DNA of 64,000 nt from Alphaproteobacteria bacterium. GTDB lineage: Bacteria; Pseudomonadota; Alphaproteobacteria; Caulobacterales; Caulobacteraceae. Numbering within the stretch: the stretch's first letter is position 1; each line of letters begins with the position of its first letter. Location of the stretch: assembly GCA_018826515.1 (NCBI GenBank), contig JAHKAM010000021.1:41237-105236 (forward strand), read 5' to 3'. Made by a program: the position numbers and the translations under genes. Of the stretch, positions 9,665 to 23,237 are shown in pieces. The notes beneath the pieces are model-generated. The model worked only from the letters and a program-made list of their open reading frames with translations. It was not told the DNA's origin and made no database searches.

Positions 9665-10606
9665 ATGGCCGAGATCACAGCCGCCCTCGTGATGGAACTG
9701 CGCGCCAAGTCCGGCGTCGGCATGATGGACTGCAAGAAGGCCCTGCAAGAGACCGACGGCGACATCAACGCCGCGATCGACTGGCTGCGCGCCAAGGGCC
9801 TGTCCAAGGCCGCCAAGAAGGCCGACCGCGTCGCCGCCGAAGGCCTGGTCGCCGTGGCCTCGAAGGAAGTCGGAGCCGGTGAAGTCGGCGCCGCCATCGA
9901 GTTCAACGCCGAGACCGACTTCGTCGCCCGCAACGACCTGTTCCAGAACGCCGCCAAGGCCTTCGCCCAGCTGGGTCTCGAGCACGCCACGGTCGAGGGT
10001 CTGCACGGCGCCGAACTGGAAGCCGGCAAGACGGTCCAGGACGAGGTCACCAACCTGATCGCCACCGTCGGCGAGAACATGCAGCTGCGCCGCGCCGCCC
10101 GCCTGTCGGTCGACGAGGGCGTCGTCGCCTCCTACGTCCACAATGCGGTGTCGCCGGGCCTCGGCCGCATCGGCGTGCTGGTCGCCCTGCACGGCGGCGG
10201 CGACAAGACCGCCCTGCGCGAACTGGGCCGCAAGATCGCCATGCACGTGGCCGCCACGGCTCCGCTGTCGCTGAACACGGACGATCTGGACCCCGCCGCC
10301 ATCGAGAAGGAACGCCAGGTCCTGACCGACAAGGCGAAGGAAGAAGGCAAGCCCGAGAACATGATCGCCAAGATCGTGGAAGGCCAGATCAACAAGTTCC
10401 AGAAAGACGTCGTGCTGATCAAACAGCCCTTCGTCATGAACCCCGACGTGACCATCGAACAGCTGGTCGCCGACGCGGGCAAGGAACTGGGCCATCCCGG
10501 CCTGCACCTCGCCGGCTTCGTCCGCCTCGCGCTCGGCGAGGGCGTCGAAAAGGTCGAGGGCCCGGACTTCGCCACGGAAGTCGCCCAGATGACCAGCGGC
10601 CAGTAA
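9665..10606 (+). CDS. tsf: Elongation factor Ts
   Basis: [24 protein letters not shown]...[13 protein letters not shown]. Confidence 0.98.
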   Translation: MAEITAALVMELRAKSGVGMMDCKKALQETDGDINAAIDWLRAKGLSKAAKKADRVAAEGLVAVASKEVGAGEVGAAIEFNAETDFVARNDLFQNAAKAFAQLGLEHATVEGLHGAELEAGKTVQDEVTNLIATVGENMQLRRAARLSVDEGVVASYVHNAVSPGLGRIGVLVALHGGGDKTALRELGRKIAMHVAATAPLSLNTDDLDPAAIEKERQVLTDKAKEEGKPENMIAKIVEGQINKFQKDVVLIKQPFVMNPDVTIEQLVADAGKELGHPGLHLAGFVRLALGEGVEKVEGPDFATEVAQMTSGQ

Positions 10607-10626
10607 GGTCCGAAGAACGACTGACG

Positions 10627-10660
10627 AAGGGGCCGGCGAGCGATCGCCGGCCCCTTTTTC
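10627..10660 (+). terminator. Rho-independent terminator after tsf
   Basis: aaggggccggcga-gcga-tcgccggcccctttttc. Confidence 0.9.
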
Positions 10661-10726
10661 GTTTCGGCATTTGCGGATGCGGGCGTCTCGGGTCAAATGG
10701 CCACGATTGATTCAAGGGGTCTGTTC

Positions 10727-12331
10727 ATGAAGCGTCTGCTCGTCGCGGTTTCCGCGCTCGCCATTCTCGCCGCCGGTCCGGTGACCGCACAGGAGGTTGA
10801 TCGGGTCGCCATCAACGGCATCATCGACCAGGGGCTGAACCACAGCGAGGTGATGCAGACCGCCGCCTGGCTGACCGACCGTATCGGCGGGCGGATGACC
10901 AACTCGCCCCAGATGCGCCAGGCGGAAACCTGGACGGCGCAGCAGTTCCGCGACTGGGGCCTGACCAATGTCCGGGCCGATCCGTTCGAGTTCGGCCGGG
11001 GCTGGTCGATCGTGCGTTCCAGCGCGCGCATGACGGCGCCGCGCCCGCTCGATCTGCGCGCCATCCCGATCGCCTGGACCCCGTCCACGCCCGGCGTCAT
11101 CAGCGGCGAGGTCGTGGTCGCCCCCATGGCCAACGCCGGGGATTTCGCGAAATGGCGCGGCAAGCTGGCGGGCAAGATCGTGCTGGTCTCGCGCCCGACC
11201 GCGGTCACCGATCCGACCCAGCCCGCCTTCCGGCGCCTGACCGATGAGGACCTGCGCAACAGCGCCAACACCTACAACATGCCGAACCACGCGGCGCCCT
11301 CGACCGACGGCCTGCGCGGCCCGGACTTCGCGCGCCAGATGGACGCCTTCCTGCAGGAGGAGGGAGCCCTCGCCTGGGTGCGGATGTCCCAGCGCGATGG
11401 CGGCCTGCTGCACGGCACCGGATCCGGCTACCGCATGGACGATCAGCGTCTGACCCCCGGCATGGAGCTGGCCGCCGAGGACTATCGCCGCCTGGCCCGC
11501 CTCGCCCTGACCGAGGACGCGAAGCCGACGCTCGAGCTGATGAGCGAGGTCCGGTTCCACGAGGAGGACGTCAACGCCTACAACATCCTGGCCGATATCC
11601 CGGGCACGGGCCGGTCGGGCGAATATGTGATGGCCGGCGCCCATCTCGACAGCTGGGTGGCCTCTGACGGCGCGGTGGACAACGCCGCCGGCACCGCCGT
11701 GGTCATGGAGGCCGCGCGAATCCTGAGGGCGCTGGGCGTGCGGCCCAAGCGCACCATCCGCTTCGCCCTGTGGAACGGCGAGGAACAGGGGCTGTGGGGC
11801 TCGCTGGCCTATGTCGACCGCTATCTGGCGACCCGCGCGCCGACGGGCGACGCCCAGCTGGACGGCCTGCCGAACAACCGCACCTGGCGTCAGCGCTGGC
11901 CGATCCAGCCGCGCGAGGGCTATGGCGATCTGGTCGCCTATTTCAATCTCGACAACGGCTCGGGAAAGATCCGGGGCATCAACGCCGAGGGCAATGTCGC
12001 CGCCGCCCCGATCTTCGAGGACTGGCTCGAGCCGTTCAACGCCATGGGGGCGACGACGGTATCGATGCGGACCGCCGGCGGGACCGACCACGTCTATCTG
12101 CAGACCGTGGGCGTGCCGGGTTTCCAGTTCATCCAGGACCCGCTCGACTACAGCGCGAGGCTGCACCACACCTCGATCGACAGCTATGATCACCTGCGGG
12201 CCGAGGACCTGCGTCAGGCGGCCATCATCCTGGCCAGCTTCCTGCTCAACGCCGCCAACAGCGACGAGCCCCTGCCGCGCATGCCGACGCCGACCCGGCC
12301 CACGCCGACGAATCCGTTCCCGCTGCAGTAA
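10727..12331 (+). CDS. Secreted M28-family Zn metallopeptidase
   Basis: Signal peptide MKRLLVAVSALAILAAGPVTAQ; AHLDSWVASDGAVDNAAGTAVVMEAARIL and LWNGEEQGLWGS metal-site motifs. Confidence 0.9.
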   Translation: MKRLLVAVSALAILAAGPVTAQEVDRVAINGIIDQGLNHSEVMQTAAWLTDRIGGRMTNSPQMRQAETWTAQQFRDWGLTNVRADPFEFGRGWSIVRSSARMTAPRPLDLRAIPIAWTPSTPGVISGEVVVAPMANAGDFAKWRGKLAGKIVLVSRPTAVTDPTQPAFRRLTDEDLRNSANTYNMPNHAAPSTDGLRGPDFARQMDAFLQEEGALAWVRMSQRDGGLLHGTGSGYRMDDQRLTPGMELAAEDYRRLARLALTEDAKPTLELMSEVRFHEEDVNAYNILADIPGTGRSGEYVMAGAHLDSWVASDGAVDNAAGTAVVMEAARILRALGVRPKRTIRFALWNGEEQGLWGSLAYVDRYLATRAPTGDAQLDGLPNNRTWRQRWPIQPREGYGDLVAYFNLDNGSGKIRGINAEGNVAAAPIFEDWLEPFNAMGATTVSMRTAGGTDHVYLQTVGVPGFQFIQDPLDYSARLHHTSIDSYDHLRAEDLRQAAIILASFLLNAANSDEPLPRMPTPTRPTPTNPFPLQ

Positions 12332-12341
12332 CAGAGGTCGC

Positions 12342-12363
12342 GGCGCCCATCGCAATGGGCGCC
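12342..12363. terminator. Hairpin between convergent genes
   Basis: ggcgcccat-cgca-atgggcgcc, 9-bp perfect stem, no T-run. Confidence 0.5.
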
Positions 12364-12374
12364 GCCCTCATTCC

Positions 12375-13187
12375 CTATTCGACCTCGATAACCCGATCCT
12401 CGTTCCTGAAGCGGATCGCAAAGGTGGCGCGCGCTTCGACGGGCTGTCCGTCGATGGTCCGGGGGTGGAAGCGGTAGACGCCCTCGGCGGCCAGCGCGGC
12501 TTCGCCCAAACCCATGCCTTCAACGGATTCCCGCAGCAGTTGGCATGCTCTCGCCCGGCCCTCGACGGTGACGATGCATTCGATATGGGCTGAGCCCTCC
12601 CTGATCAGGTTCCGCGCGGCCGCCGGCATGGCCAGCCGGGGCGTCTCGGCCCAGGTCGGAGGCCGGGAAACCGAATTCGGCCTCATCAGCCGTTCCGGCG
12701 CGGCTGGTGTCCTGAGCGGTTCAATGGTGCGTGGAGGTCTGCCCGGTGCGCGGGCGCTGGCCGGGATAAAGGAGGACCAGACTCTCTCCGAAACGGGCGG
12801 CATGTCCGCTTCCACAACGGGAACCAGAGGTTCGGCATCGACCACCATCGCGCCGGCGTCGGCCACCATAACCGCGCAACGATCCCCGCGGATCGTCCGG
12901 ACGTCGGCGCCCTGCGCGCCCTGCTGATAGGATATGGAAAAAACCTGATCGAGGATCGCCTGACCGCCGGGTTGGCCTTCCGGAGGGTTGGCAGGCCTGT
13001 GCGCCTCGAAAGCCGCGACCTGATCAGCCGGCATATGACGCCGGCAGCGTCCCACGCTGGAGCCGAACCGCGCCACGGCCTCGAAGACCCTTTGCTGGTC
13101 AGCCGTCAGCTCGATGCGTTCTTCGCGCGTCACCTCGACCAGCGGCTCCTGCTGGAACGCCGCGACAGCCAACGACAATAAGATCAT
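12375..13187 (-). CDS. Exported hypothetical protein with TonB C-terminal-like domain
   Basis: Short signal-like N-terminus MILLSLAVAAFQQ; C-terminus EGSAHIECIVTVEGRARACQLLRESVEGMGLGEAALAAEGVYRFHPRTIDGQPVEARATFAIRF resembles TonB_C. Confidence 0.65.
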   Translation of the reverse strand: MILLSLAVAAFQQEPLVEVTREERIELTADQQRVFEAVARFGSSVGRCRRHMPADQVAAFEAHRPANPPEGQPGGQAILDQVFSISYQQGAQGADVRTIRGDRCAVMVADAGAMVVDAEPLVPVVEADMPPVSERVWSSFIPASARAPGRPPRTIEPLRTPAAPERLMRPNSVSRPPTWAETPRLAMPAAARNLIREGSAHIECIVTVEGRARACQLLRESVEGMGLGEAALAAEGVYRFHPRTIDGQPVEARATFAIRFRNEDRVIEVE

Positions 13188-13346
13188 TCCAGATTTTTCC
13201 GGTTCGGGAGGGCCGCGCCGAACGGCCGCCGATCGGTCGCCGATCGGTCGCCAGAGCGGACAGGGTAATTCAGCGGGCGTCAATCGCCTCCGGCGCGGCG
13301 AACGGTCCGCCTTCTCCCCGGCCCCGACACCGTCTAAAGCACCTTC

Positions 13347-13772
13347 ATGATCGGAAGATTGAACCACGTCGGGGTCGCGACCCCCTCCATCGCGGCGAGC
13401 GTCGCCCTGTATCGCGACCTGCTCGGCGCGACCAGGGCGCATGCGCCGTTCGACCTGCCGGCGCAGGGGGTGCGGGTCTGTTTCATCGACCTGCCCAACA
13501 GCCAGATCGAGCTGATCGAACCGCTGGGCGACGACAGCCCGATTCACGGCTTTCTGGCCAAAAACCCCAAGGGCGGGCAGCACCACGTCTGTTTCGAGGT
13601 CGAGGACATCCTCGCCGCGCGCGACGCCCTGCGGGCGAAGGGCGCCACCATTCTGGGCACGGGCGAGCCGCGGATCGGGGCGCATGGCACGCCGATCCTG
13701 TTCGTCCATCCCAAGGACATGGGCGGGGTGCTGGTCGAACTGATGGAAACGCCGAAAGACGGAGCGCACTGA
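13347..13772 (+). CDS. mce: Methylmalonyl-CoA epimerase
   Basis: LNHVGVATPSIAASVALYRDLLGA...FEVEDILAARDALRAKGATILG...GTPILFVHPKDMGGVLVELME. Confidence 0.93.
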   Translation: MIGRLNHVGVATPSIAASVALYRDLLGATRAHAPFDLPAQGVRVCFIDLPNSQIELIEPLGDDSPIHGFLAKNPKGGQHHVCFEVEDILAARDALRAKGATILGTGEPRIGAHGTPILFVHPKDMGGVLVELMETPKDGAH

Positions 13773-14035
13773 TGCCGATCGGTTGGGTCACCATGCTGGG
13801 CGTCTACATCATCTGCTGGTGGACGGTGCTGTTCACCGTCCTGCCGCTGGGGACGTCCCGGGAGCGCCACGAGCCGCCGACCGACGGCGCCCAGTGGGGA
13901 GCCCCGGACACGCCGGACCTGAAGCGCAAATTCATCACCACCACCTGGGTTTCGGCCTTGCTGTGGCTGCTCGTGATGGTGCTGGTCTATATCGGCTGGA
14001 TGCCCTTGCCCGACCTGACGCCGCCGGTTCCGTGA
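13772..14035 (+). CDS. DUF1467 family membrane protein
   Basis: Small two-TM protein, IICWWTVLFTVLPLG...DLKRKFITTTWVSALLW; adjacent to mce. Confidence 0.8.
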   Translation: MPIGWVTMLGVYIICWWTVLFTVLPLGTSRERHEPPTDGAQWGAPDTPDLKRKFITTTWVSALLWLLVMVLVYIGWMPLPDLTPPVP

Positions 14036-14042
14036 GGCCTGC

Positions 14043-14381
14043 ATGACCGACCGGCTGCTGCTGCTGAATCCCGGCTGGACCGACGACGAGGGCGGACCCT
14101 GGTACTGCCCTGCGGGGGCGGTGCTCGAGGGCGTGCTGGCCTTCCATCCGGCGCTCAAGGACCAGCTGGAGATCACCCGACTCGACCATCCTCGCCCACG
14201 CCCGGCGGTGATCGACCTGGTCGGCGAGGATCACCAGAGCTGTCCGATCCTGGTTCTCGACGAAGCCTTCGACTGGCCCGATGCGCAGACCAGCGACGCC
14301 ACCGGCCGCCGCTTCCTGCAGGACGCGGCAATTATTCCCTATCTGGCGGCCCGGTACGGCATCGCGCGGCCGCATCCGTAA
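14043..14381 (+). CDS. DUF3088-like protein
   Basis: LLLLNPGWTDDEGGPWYCPAGAVLEGVLAFHP...CPILVLDE. Confidence 0.7.
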   Translation: MTDRLLLLNPGWTDDEGGPWYCPAGAVLEGVLAFHPALKDQLEITRLDHPRPRPAVIDLVGEDHQSCPILVLDEAFDWPDAQTSDATGRRFLQDAAIIPYLAARYGIARPHP

Positions 14382-14384
14382 ATT

Positions 14385-14407
14385 CCTTCTCCCCTTGCGG
14401 GAGAAGG
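14385..14407. repeat. Short palindromic intergenic element / possible terminator
   Basis: ccttctccc-cttgc-gggagaagg, 9-bp perfect stem. Confidence 0.55.
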
Positions 14408-14487
14408 ACGTCCGTTCTCGGCCTAGCTTTCGCCCCGGTCCCCCGGCTAAAGCTTGAGCCCCATGTCCTTGCCGAGATTCTGACCCC

Positions 14488-15804
14488 ATGCGCCTGTCGC
14501 GCTATTTTCTGCCCACGCTCAAAGAAGCGCCCTCGGACGCCCAGATCGTTTCGCACCAGCTGATGCTGCGCGCCGGCCTGATCAAGCAGGAGGCCGCGGG
14601 CATCTACGCCTGGCTGCCGCTGGGCCTGCGGGTGCTGAACCGGATCGAGCAGATCGTGCGCGAGGAGCAGGAGCGGGCCGGGGCCGTCGAGCTTTTGATG
14701 CCCACACTGCAGCTGGCTGACCTGTGGCGCGAGAGCGGCCGCTATGACGCCTATGGCCCCGAGATGCTGCGCATCACCGACCGGCATGAACGCGAGCTGC
14801 TGTACGGGCCCACCAATGAGGAGATGATCACCGACATCTTCCGCAGCTTCGTGAAGAGCTACAAGGCGCTGCCGCTGAACCTGTTTCACATCCAGTGGAA
14901 ATTCCGCGACGAGCGCCGGCCGCGGTTCGGCGTCATGCGCGGCCGCGAATTCCTGATGAAGGACGCCTATTCCTTCGACATCGACGAGGCCGCCGCGCGC
15001 AAGGCCTACAACCGCATGTTCGTCGCCTATCTGAACACCTTCGCCCGGATGGGTCTGAAGTCCGTGCCGATGCGCGCCGACACGGGGCCGATCGGCGGCG
15101 ATCTGAGCCATGAGTTCATCGTCCTGGCCGACACCGGCGAAAGCCAGGTCTTCTGCGACCGCAAACTGGTCGAGATGGGCGCGCCGGGCGCGGACGTCGA
15201 TTGGGACGACCTGCAGTCAATCGTTGATCAACGAACGGCGATGTACGCCGCCACCGAGGAGATGCACGACGCCGCCCGGTTCGAGACCGAGACGGCCGAA
15301 CCTGATCGCCTGACCGCCCGCGGCATCGAGGTCGGCCACATCTTCTATTTCGGGACCAAATACTCCGCGCCGATGAAGGCGCGGGTCGCCGGACCGGACG
15401 GCAAGGACACCGAAGTGCATATGGGCAGCTACGGCGTCGGCGTGTCGCGCCTGCTGGGCGCCATCATCGAGGCCAGCCACGACGAGGGCGGGATCATATG
15501 GCCCGACTCCGTGGCCCCGTTCGACGTGGTGGTCATCAATCTGCGCGTCAATGACGAGGCCGTCTGCACCGCCTGCGAAGAAGCCGTGGCCAGGCTGGAA
15601 GCCCTCGGCAAGGACGTGCTCTACGACGACACCGACGAGCGCCCGGGCGGCAAATTCGCCACCGCCGACCTGATCGGCATCCCGTGGCAATTGACCATCG
15701 GGCCCAAGGGGGTGGCCGAGGGTCTGGTCGAGCTGAAACGCCGGGCGACCGGCGAAAAGGTCTCGATCCCGCTGGATGAGGCCCTCGACAGGGTGGCAGG
15801 ATGA
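14488..15804 (+). CDS. proS: Prolyl-tRNA synthetase
   Basis: [46 protein letters not shown]; class II aaRS motifs; short alphaproteobacterial form. Confidence 0.97.
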   Translation: MRLSRYFLPTLKEAPSDAQIVSHQLMLRAGLIKQEAAGIYAWLPLGLRVLNRIEQIVREEQERAGAVELLMPTLQLADLWRESGRYDAYGPEMLRITDRHERELLYGPTNEEMITDIFRSFVKSYKALPLNLFHIQWKFRDERRPRFGVMRGREFLMKDAYSFDIDEAAARKAYNRMFVAYLNTFARMGLKSVPMRADTGPIGGDLSHEFIVLADTGESQVFCDRKLVEMGAPGADVDWDDLQSIVDQRTAMYAATEEMHDAARFETETAEPDRLTARGIEVGHIFYFGTKYSAPMKARVAGPDGKDTEVHMGSYGVGVSRLLGAIIEASHDEGGIIWPDSVAPFDVVVINLRVNDEAVCTACEEAVARLEALGKDVLYDDTDERPGGKFATADLIGIPWQLTIGPKGVAEGLVELKRRATGEKVSIPLDEALDRVAG

Positions 15805-17105
15805 CGGATGTCGCGGCGGGCCTGAAGCCCACCAAACCCGCCGGGCCGTTCTCGGCCTGGGAGTTCGAACTGGCGCTGCGATATCTGCGCGCCCGGCGGC
15901 GTGAGGGCGGCATCGCCCTGATCGCCATCATCTCCTATGTCGCCATCGCCCTGGCGGTCATGGCCCTGATCATCGTCATGAGCATCATGGCCGGGTTCCG
16001 GAACGAACTGCTGGACCGGATGCTGTCGTTCAACGGCCATATGTACGTCCAGGGGCAGGTTCTCGGGGATCCGGACCGGGAGGCCGCCGTGGCCCGCATC
16101 GCCGCTGTTCCCGGCGTGGTCAGCGTCTCGCCCCTGACCGAGAACCAGGCCCTGGTCCGGGCCGCCGGCCAGACGACCGGCGCCGTGGTGCGCGGTCTGC
16201 GTCCGCAGGACCTGGACTCCATGTCCTACGTCTTCGACAGCCTGACGCCCGAGGCGCGCGCCGCCTTTGGCCAGGGCGCGTACGGCGGCGACGACATCCT
16301 GATCGGCAAGGCCCTCGCCGAGGGCATGGGGCTGCGCATCGGCGATCCCATCACCCTGTATTCCCCGACCGGCGCCGACAGCGCCTTCGGCAATCTGGGC
16401 GGCCTCGAGAAGACCTATCGCGTGGGCGGGGTGTTCACCTCGGGCACCGCCGATTTCGATCGCGCCTTCATCTTCATGCCGCTGGAGCAGGCCCAGCTCT
16501 TCTTCGGCAAGGAAGGCGTCTGGGACGTCATCGAGATGAAGGTCGCCGAGCCGGATCGCGTCGGCGAACTGACCGAGGCGGTGCGCGCCGCCGCGGGGCC
16601 GAGCGCCATCGTCAGCGACTGGCGTGACCGCCTGGCCGCCTTCTGGGGTGCGCTGAAGGTCGAGCGGGTGGCCATGAGCATCATCCTCGGCCTGGTGGTC
16701 GCCATCGCCGCGCTGAACATCATCTCGGGCATCGTCATGCTGGTTAAGAACAAGACCCGCGACATCGCCATCCTGCGCACCGTCGGGGCCAGCCAGATGT
16801 CGATGCTGCGCATCTTCTTCATCTCCGGCGCGGCCATCGGCGTCGCGGGCACGATCACCGGCCTGGTGCTGGGGCTGGTCTTCTGTCTCAACATCGGCGC
16901 GATCCAGGGTTTCCTGGAGTGGGCGCTGGGCGTCCAGCTGTTCAACGCCGACGTCTATATGCTCGAGTCCATCCCGGCCGAGGTCGATACGATGGACGTG
17001 ATCTGGGTGACCCTGTGGTCCGTCTTCATGTCGTGCGTGGCGTCGCTGCTGCCGTCGTGGCGGGCTGCGAAAATGGATCCGGTCGAGGCGCTGCGTTATG
17101 AGTAA
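15801..17105 (+). CDS. lolC: Lipoprotein-releasing ABC transporter permease (LolC/LolE family)
   Basis: [53 protein letters not shown] overlap with proS. Confidence 0.93.
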   Translation: MTDVAAGLKPTKPAGPFSAWEFELALRYLRARRREGGIALIAIISYVAIALAVMALIIVMSIMAGFRNELLDRMLSFNGHMYVQGQVLGDPDREAAVARIAAVPGVVSVSPLTENQALVRAAGQTTGAVVRGLRPQDLDSMSYVFDSLTPEARAAFGQGAYGGDDILIGKALAEGMGLRIGDPITLYSPTGADSAFGNLGGLEKTYRVGGVFTSGTADFDRAFIFMPLEQAQLFFGKEGVWDVIEMKVAEPDRVGELTEAVRAAAGPSAIVSDWRDRLAAFWGALKVERVAMSIILGLVVAIAALNIISGIVMLVKNKTRDIAILRTVGASQMSMLRIFFISGAAIGVAGTITGLVLGLVFCLNIGAIQGFLEWALGVQLFNADVYMLESIPAEVDTMDVIWVTLWSVFMSCVASLLPSWRAAKMDPVEALRYE

Positions 17106-17799
17106 GCCCGTTCTGTCCGTGCGCGGCGTCACGCGCACCTATGAGACCGCCTCGGGCGGCCTGACCGTGCTGAAGGGCGTCGACCTCGACGTCATGCCCG
17201 GCGAGGTCGTCGGCCTGATCGGTCCTTCGGGCTCGGGCAAGTCCAGCCTGCTGCACGCCGCCGGCCTGCTCGAACGGCCGACCTCGGGCGAGATCCGCAT
17301 CGACGGCGTCGACGTCGGCGGACTCGACGAGCGGGCCCGGACCCATATCCGCCTCGCCAGCATCGGCTTCGTCTATCAGTTCCATCATCTGCTGGCCGAG
17401 TTCGACGCGCGCGACAACGTCGCCCTGCCGCTGCGCATCGCCGGGGTCGGCACGACCCAGGCCCGTGGACGGGCATCCGAGGTGCTGACCGCCCTGGGCC
17501 TCGGCGAACGCCTGACCCACCAGCCGGCGCAAATGTCGGGCGGGGAGCAGCAGCGCGTCGCCGTCGCCCGCGCCCTGGCCAATCGCCCGCGCCTGCTGCT
17601 GGCCGACGAGCCGACCGGCAATCTCGACCCCGCCACCAGCCAGACCGTGTTCGAGGCCCTTCACCGCCTGGTCAAGGACACCGGCGTCGCCGCCCTGATC
17701 GCCACCCACAACATGGAGCTGGCCGGGCATATGGACCGCGTCTTCGCGCTCAAGGACGGCCATCTGGAAGAACGTCCGGCGGAGAGTCACGCCTATTAG
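17098..17799 (+). CDS. lolD: Lipoprotein-releasing ABC transporter ATP-binding protein LolD
   Basis: Walker [10 protein letters not shown], signature [15 protein letters not shown], Walker [13 protein letters not shown]; overlaps lolC. Confidence 0.93.
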   Translation: MSKPVLSVRGVTRTYETASGGLTVLKGVDLDVMPGEVVGLIGPSGSGKSSLLHAAGLLERPTSGEIRIDGVDVGGLDERARTHIRLASIGFVYQFHHLLAEFDARDNVALPLRIAGVGTTQARGRASEVLTALGLGERLTHQPAQMSGGEQQRVAVARALANRPRLLLADEPTGNLDPATSQTVFEALHRLVKDTGVAALIATHNMELAGHMDRVFALKDGHLEERPAESHAY

Positions 17800-17811
17800 G
17801 CGCCCCCGATT

Positions 17812-17945
17812 CCGCTCATCCCGGCGAAAGCCGGGACCCCGTTCCCTGGGTGATGCAGCACGGCCGCTGAGCCGCGCCCGGTTGTCCTGAAACGCCAGCG
17901 TCAAGCTGGACAGCACCGGGTCCCGGCTTTCGCCGGGATGAGCGG
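17812..17945. repeat. REP/MITE-like inverted repeat element, copy A
   Basis: ccgctcatcccggcgaaagccgggaccc ... gcgtcaagctggacagcaccgggtcccggctttcgccgggatgagcgg; terminal inverted repeats. Confidence 0.8.
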
Positions 17946-17958
17946 AATGTGGGAATTC

Positions 17959-18075
17959 CTATTTCTTCCCCGGCGGCGTGGTGAAGGGCGAGCTTCCGAC
18001 CGAGACGGCCGGCTTCGGCTTCTCGGCCTTGGGTTTGCGGACTTCCTTGTTGCTCTTGACTTGACCCTTGGCCAT
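17959..18075 (-). CDS. Small basic protein (38 aa), not in supplied ORF track
   Basis: Reading reverse complement: MAKGQVKSNKEVRKPKAEKPKPAVSVGSSPFTTPPGKK*. Confidence 0.65.
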   Translation of the reverse strand: MAKGQVKSNKEVRKPKAEKPKPAVSVGSSPFTTPPGKK

Positions 18076-18190
18076 GACCGTCATCCTGCGACGCCCGCCG
18101 TCCGGAGGGGCGGCGAGGGGGCGTCGCTTTCAGCGTGAGCCATTCCGGCGCAGGGCCCAAGCGGAATCGCGCGGCCTGCGCCGAGACAGA

Positions 18191-18649
18191 TCAGGCGTTG
18201 CTGATCGTCCGCATCAGGGTGGCCGCGTTGATCTGGAAGGCGACCACGGTCTGGGCCACATTGATCAGCATCAGCAGCACGAATTCGGTGTTGGCGAACA
18301 TGCTGAACCCGGCCACGCCGGCGGCGCCGAGGGTGAACAGCACGATCTGGACCACGGCCACCAGGCCGATGAGCAGGGCCTCATTGATCTGGTTCACGCC
18401 CGGCTTGGACACCTTGAGCTGCTCGGCCATGGCCACGATGGCGGCGGCGAGCAGCAGGACCTCGACCCAGGCGAGGCGATAGCCGTTGATGTCGAACAGG
18501 GTCTTGCGCGGATCGTCGAAGACCAGCTGGCCGGCGATGAACAGGATCAGGATGAGGACAAAGCCGGGCACGTAGCGAAGGAATCCGCCGCCTGAACCCC
18601 TGGCCCGGTCGTTCTGCCCGACGACGGCGGCCTCGACGACCTCGTTCAT
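18191..18649 (-). CDS. Hypothetical membrane protein, about four TM segments
   Basis: Hydrophobic segments FVLILILFIAGQLVF, VEVLLLAAAIVAMA, LLIGLVAVVQIVLFTLGAAGVAG. Confidence 0.7.
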   Translation of the reverse strand: MNEVVEAAVVGQNDRARGSGGGFLRYVPGFVLILILFIAGQLVFDDPRKTLFDINGYRLAWVEVLLLAAAIVAMAEQLKVSKPGVNQINEALLIGLVAVVQIVLFTLGAAGVAGFSMFANTEFVLLMLINVAQTVVAFQINAATLMRTISNA

Positions 18650-18798
18650 GGCTCATCCTCCCGATGGTTAACGCCGAAGCTTCGCGGTTTAAGCGCCGGG
18701 GCGCAAGGTCGGTTGCGCTAACGGCGTCATCGACGGGCTTGACGGGAACAAACCCGCAACATAGAACAATACCGGAACACGCAAACCGGAGATCGATC

Positions 18799-18894
18799 AT
18801 GGCGCGTTGGGTGAGGGATACATTGTCGCTGGCGTCCTGCGGCGGCTTCGTCTGGGTCATCTGGCAGGCGGCGCTGATGACCACGGCGATCTGA
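18799..18894 (+). CDS. Possible 31-aa hydrophobic small ORF upstream of dnaE
   Basis: [31 protein letters not shown]; no further support. Confidence 0.2.
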   Translation: MARWVRDTLSLASCGGFVWVIWQAALMTTAI

Positions 18895-19034
18895 CGCCGC
18901 CCGGCGACCTCCCGGACCTGTCCACAAGCCGTGTGGGCGCATCGGTCCTCCTCGCTGCTTTCCGGTGTTCCGGTCGCCCGCGATGTGAGACTCGGTCCAG
19001 AACAGGCGCATCCATCAGGAGGGACGGGACCGGT

Positions 19035-22489
<3,455 letters not shown>

Positions 22490-22490
<1 letters not shown>

Positions 22491-22846
22491 TGGCGGATGT
22501 GAAAACCCATGCCGGCTCCTGCCACTGCGGGGCCGTGGCCTATGAGGTCGAGACCGACCTTGAGGGGCTGATCGAGTGCAACTGCTCTCACTGCCATCGC
22601 AAGGGTTTCGTCCTGGCCTTTGTGGCGCCGGACGCCTTTCGCGAGACCCGGTCCGGCCCCCAGACCGAGTACCGGTTCAACAGCCACAAGATCGGGCATC
22701 GGTTTTGTGAAACCTGCGGCGTCCAGACTTTCGCCCGGGGCGAGGGTCCCGGCGGCACGCCCATGGTCGCGGTCAATATCCGCACCCTGACCGACATCGA
22801 GCCGATCAGCTGGACAGCGCAGCGGGTCGACGGGCGCAGCTTCTGA
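22490..22846 (+). CDS. GFA-family (glutathione-dependent formaldehyde-activating-like) protein
   Basis: GSCHCGAVAYEV...CNCSHCHRKG...FCETCGVQTF Cys motifs; ATG overlaps dnaE stop, GTG at 22487 also possible. Confidence 0.9.
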
Positions 22847-22888
22847 TCGGGTAGTTGTTCAGGTCAGGTTCTCGCCAAGAGGTCAATC

Positions 22889-23236
22889 TTGGACGTGCAG
22901 TCAAACTTGCCGCCGGAGTACGAAGCACCAGTTTGGGTTTGGTGGCTTGCCGGCGCTTTGGGCATCGCCGGTCCGCTCTTGCCGGGAGGTATCTGGCCCG
23001 GGGGCTCGTTCTTCGGAGGGTTGGTCCCGACAGTGTTCTTGGTAGCCTTGCACATGGAAGTGCCATCGGAACGCTTCCCCACACCCGACCAGCCCTACTC
23101 GGCTCGTGATCGCATTCGCAGACGGGGGACTTTTCAATGGGAAGCCGCGTGGAAGCGCGCATTCATCGCTGCCGCGGTTTGTTTGGGCTTGGCGATCGTG
23201 AACGACTGGTGGGGGATCCGCTTCGGCGCCGATTAG
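22889..23236 (+). CDS. Hypothetical membrane protein (115 aa), TTG start
   Basis: Two or three hydrophobic segments (VWVWWLAGALGIAGPLLPG, GLVPTVFLVAL, AFIAAAVCLGLAIVN). Confidence 0.5.
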   Translation: MDVQSNLPPEYEAPVWVWWLAGALGIAGPLLPGGIWPGGSFFGGLVPTVFLVALHMEVPSERFPTPDQPYSARDRIRRRGTFQWEAAWKRAFIAAAVCLGLAIVNDWWGIRFGAD

Positions 23237-23237
23237 A

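Noticed and set aside
13231-13252. gatcggtcgccgatcggtcgcc direct repeat
   Set aside because: Only two 11-bp units in the gap upstream of mce; too short to distinguish from chance in GC-rich DNA.
17816-18160. 114-aa minus-strand ORF over REP copy A
   Set aside because: Translated palindromic repeat; the more plausible coding unit here is the 38-aa frame at 17959-18075.
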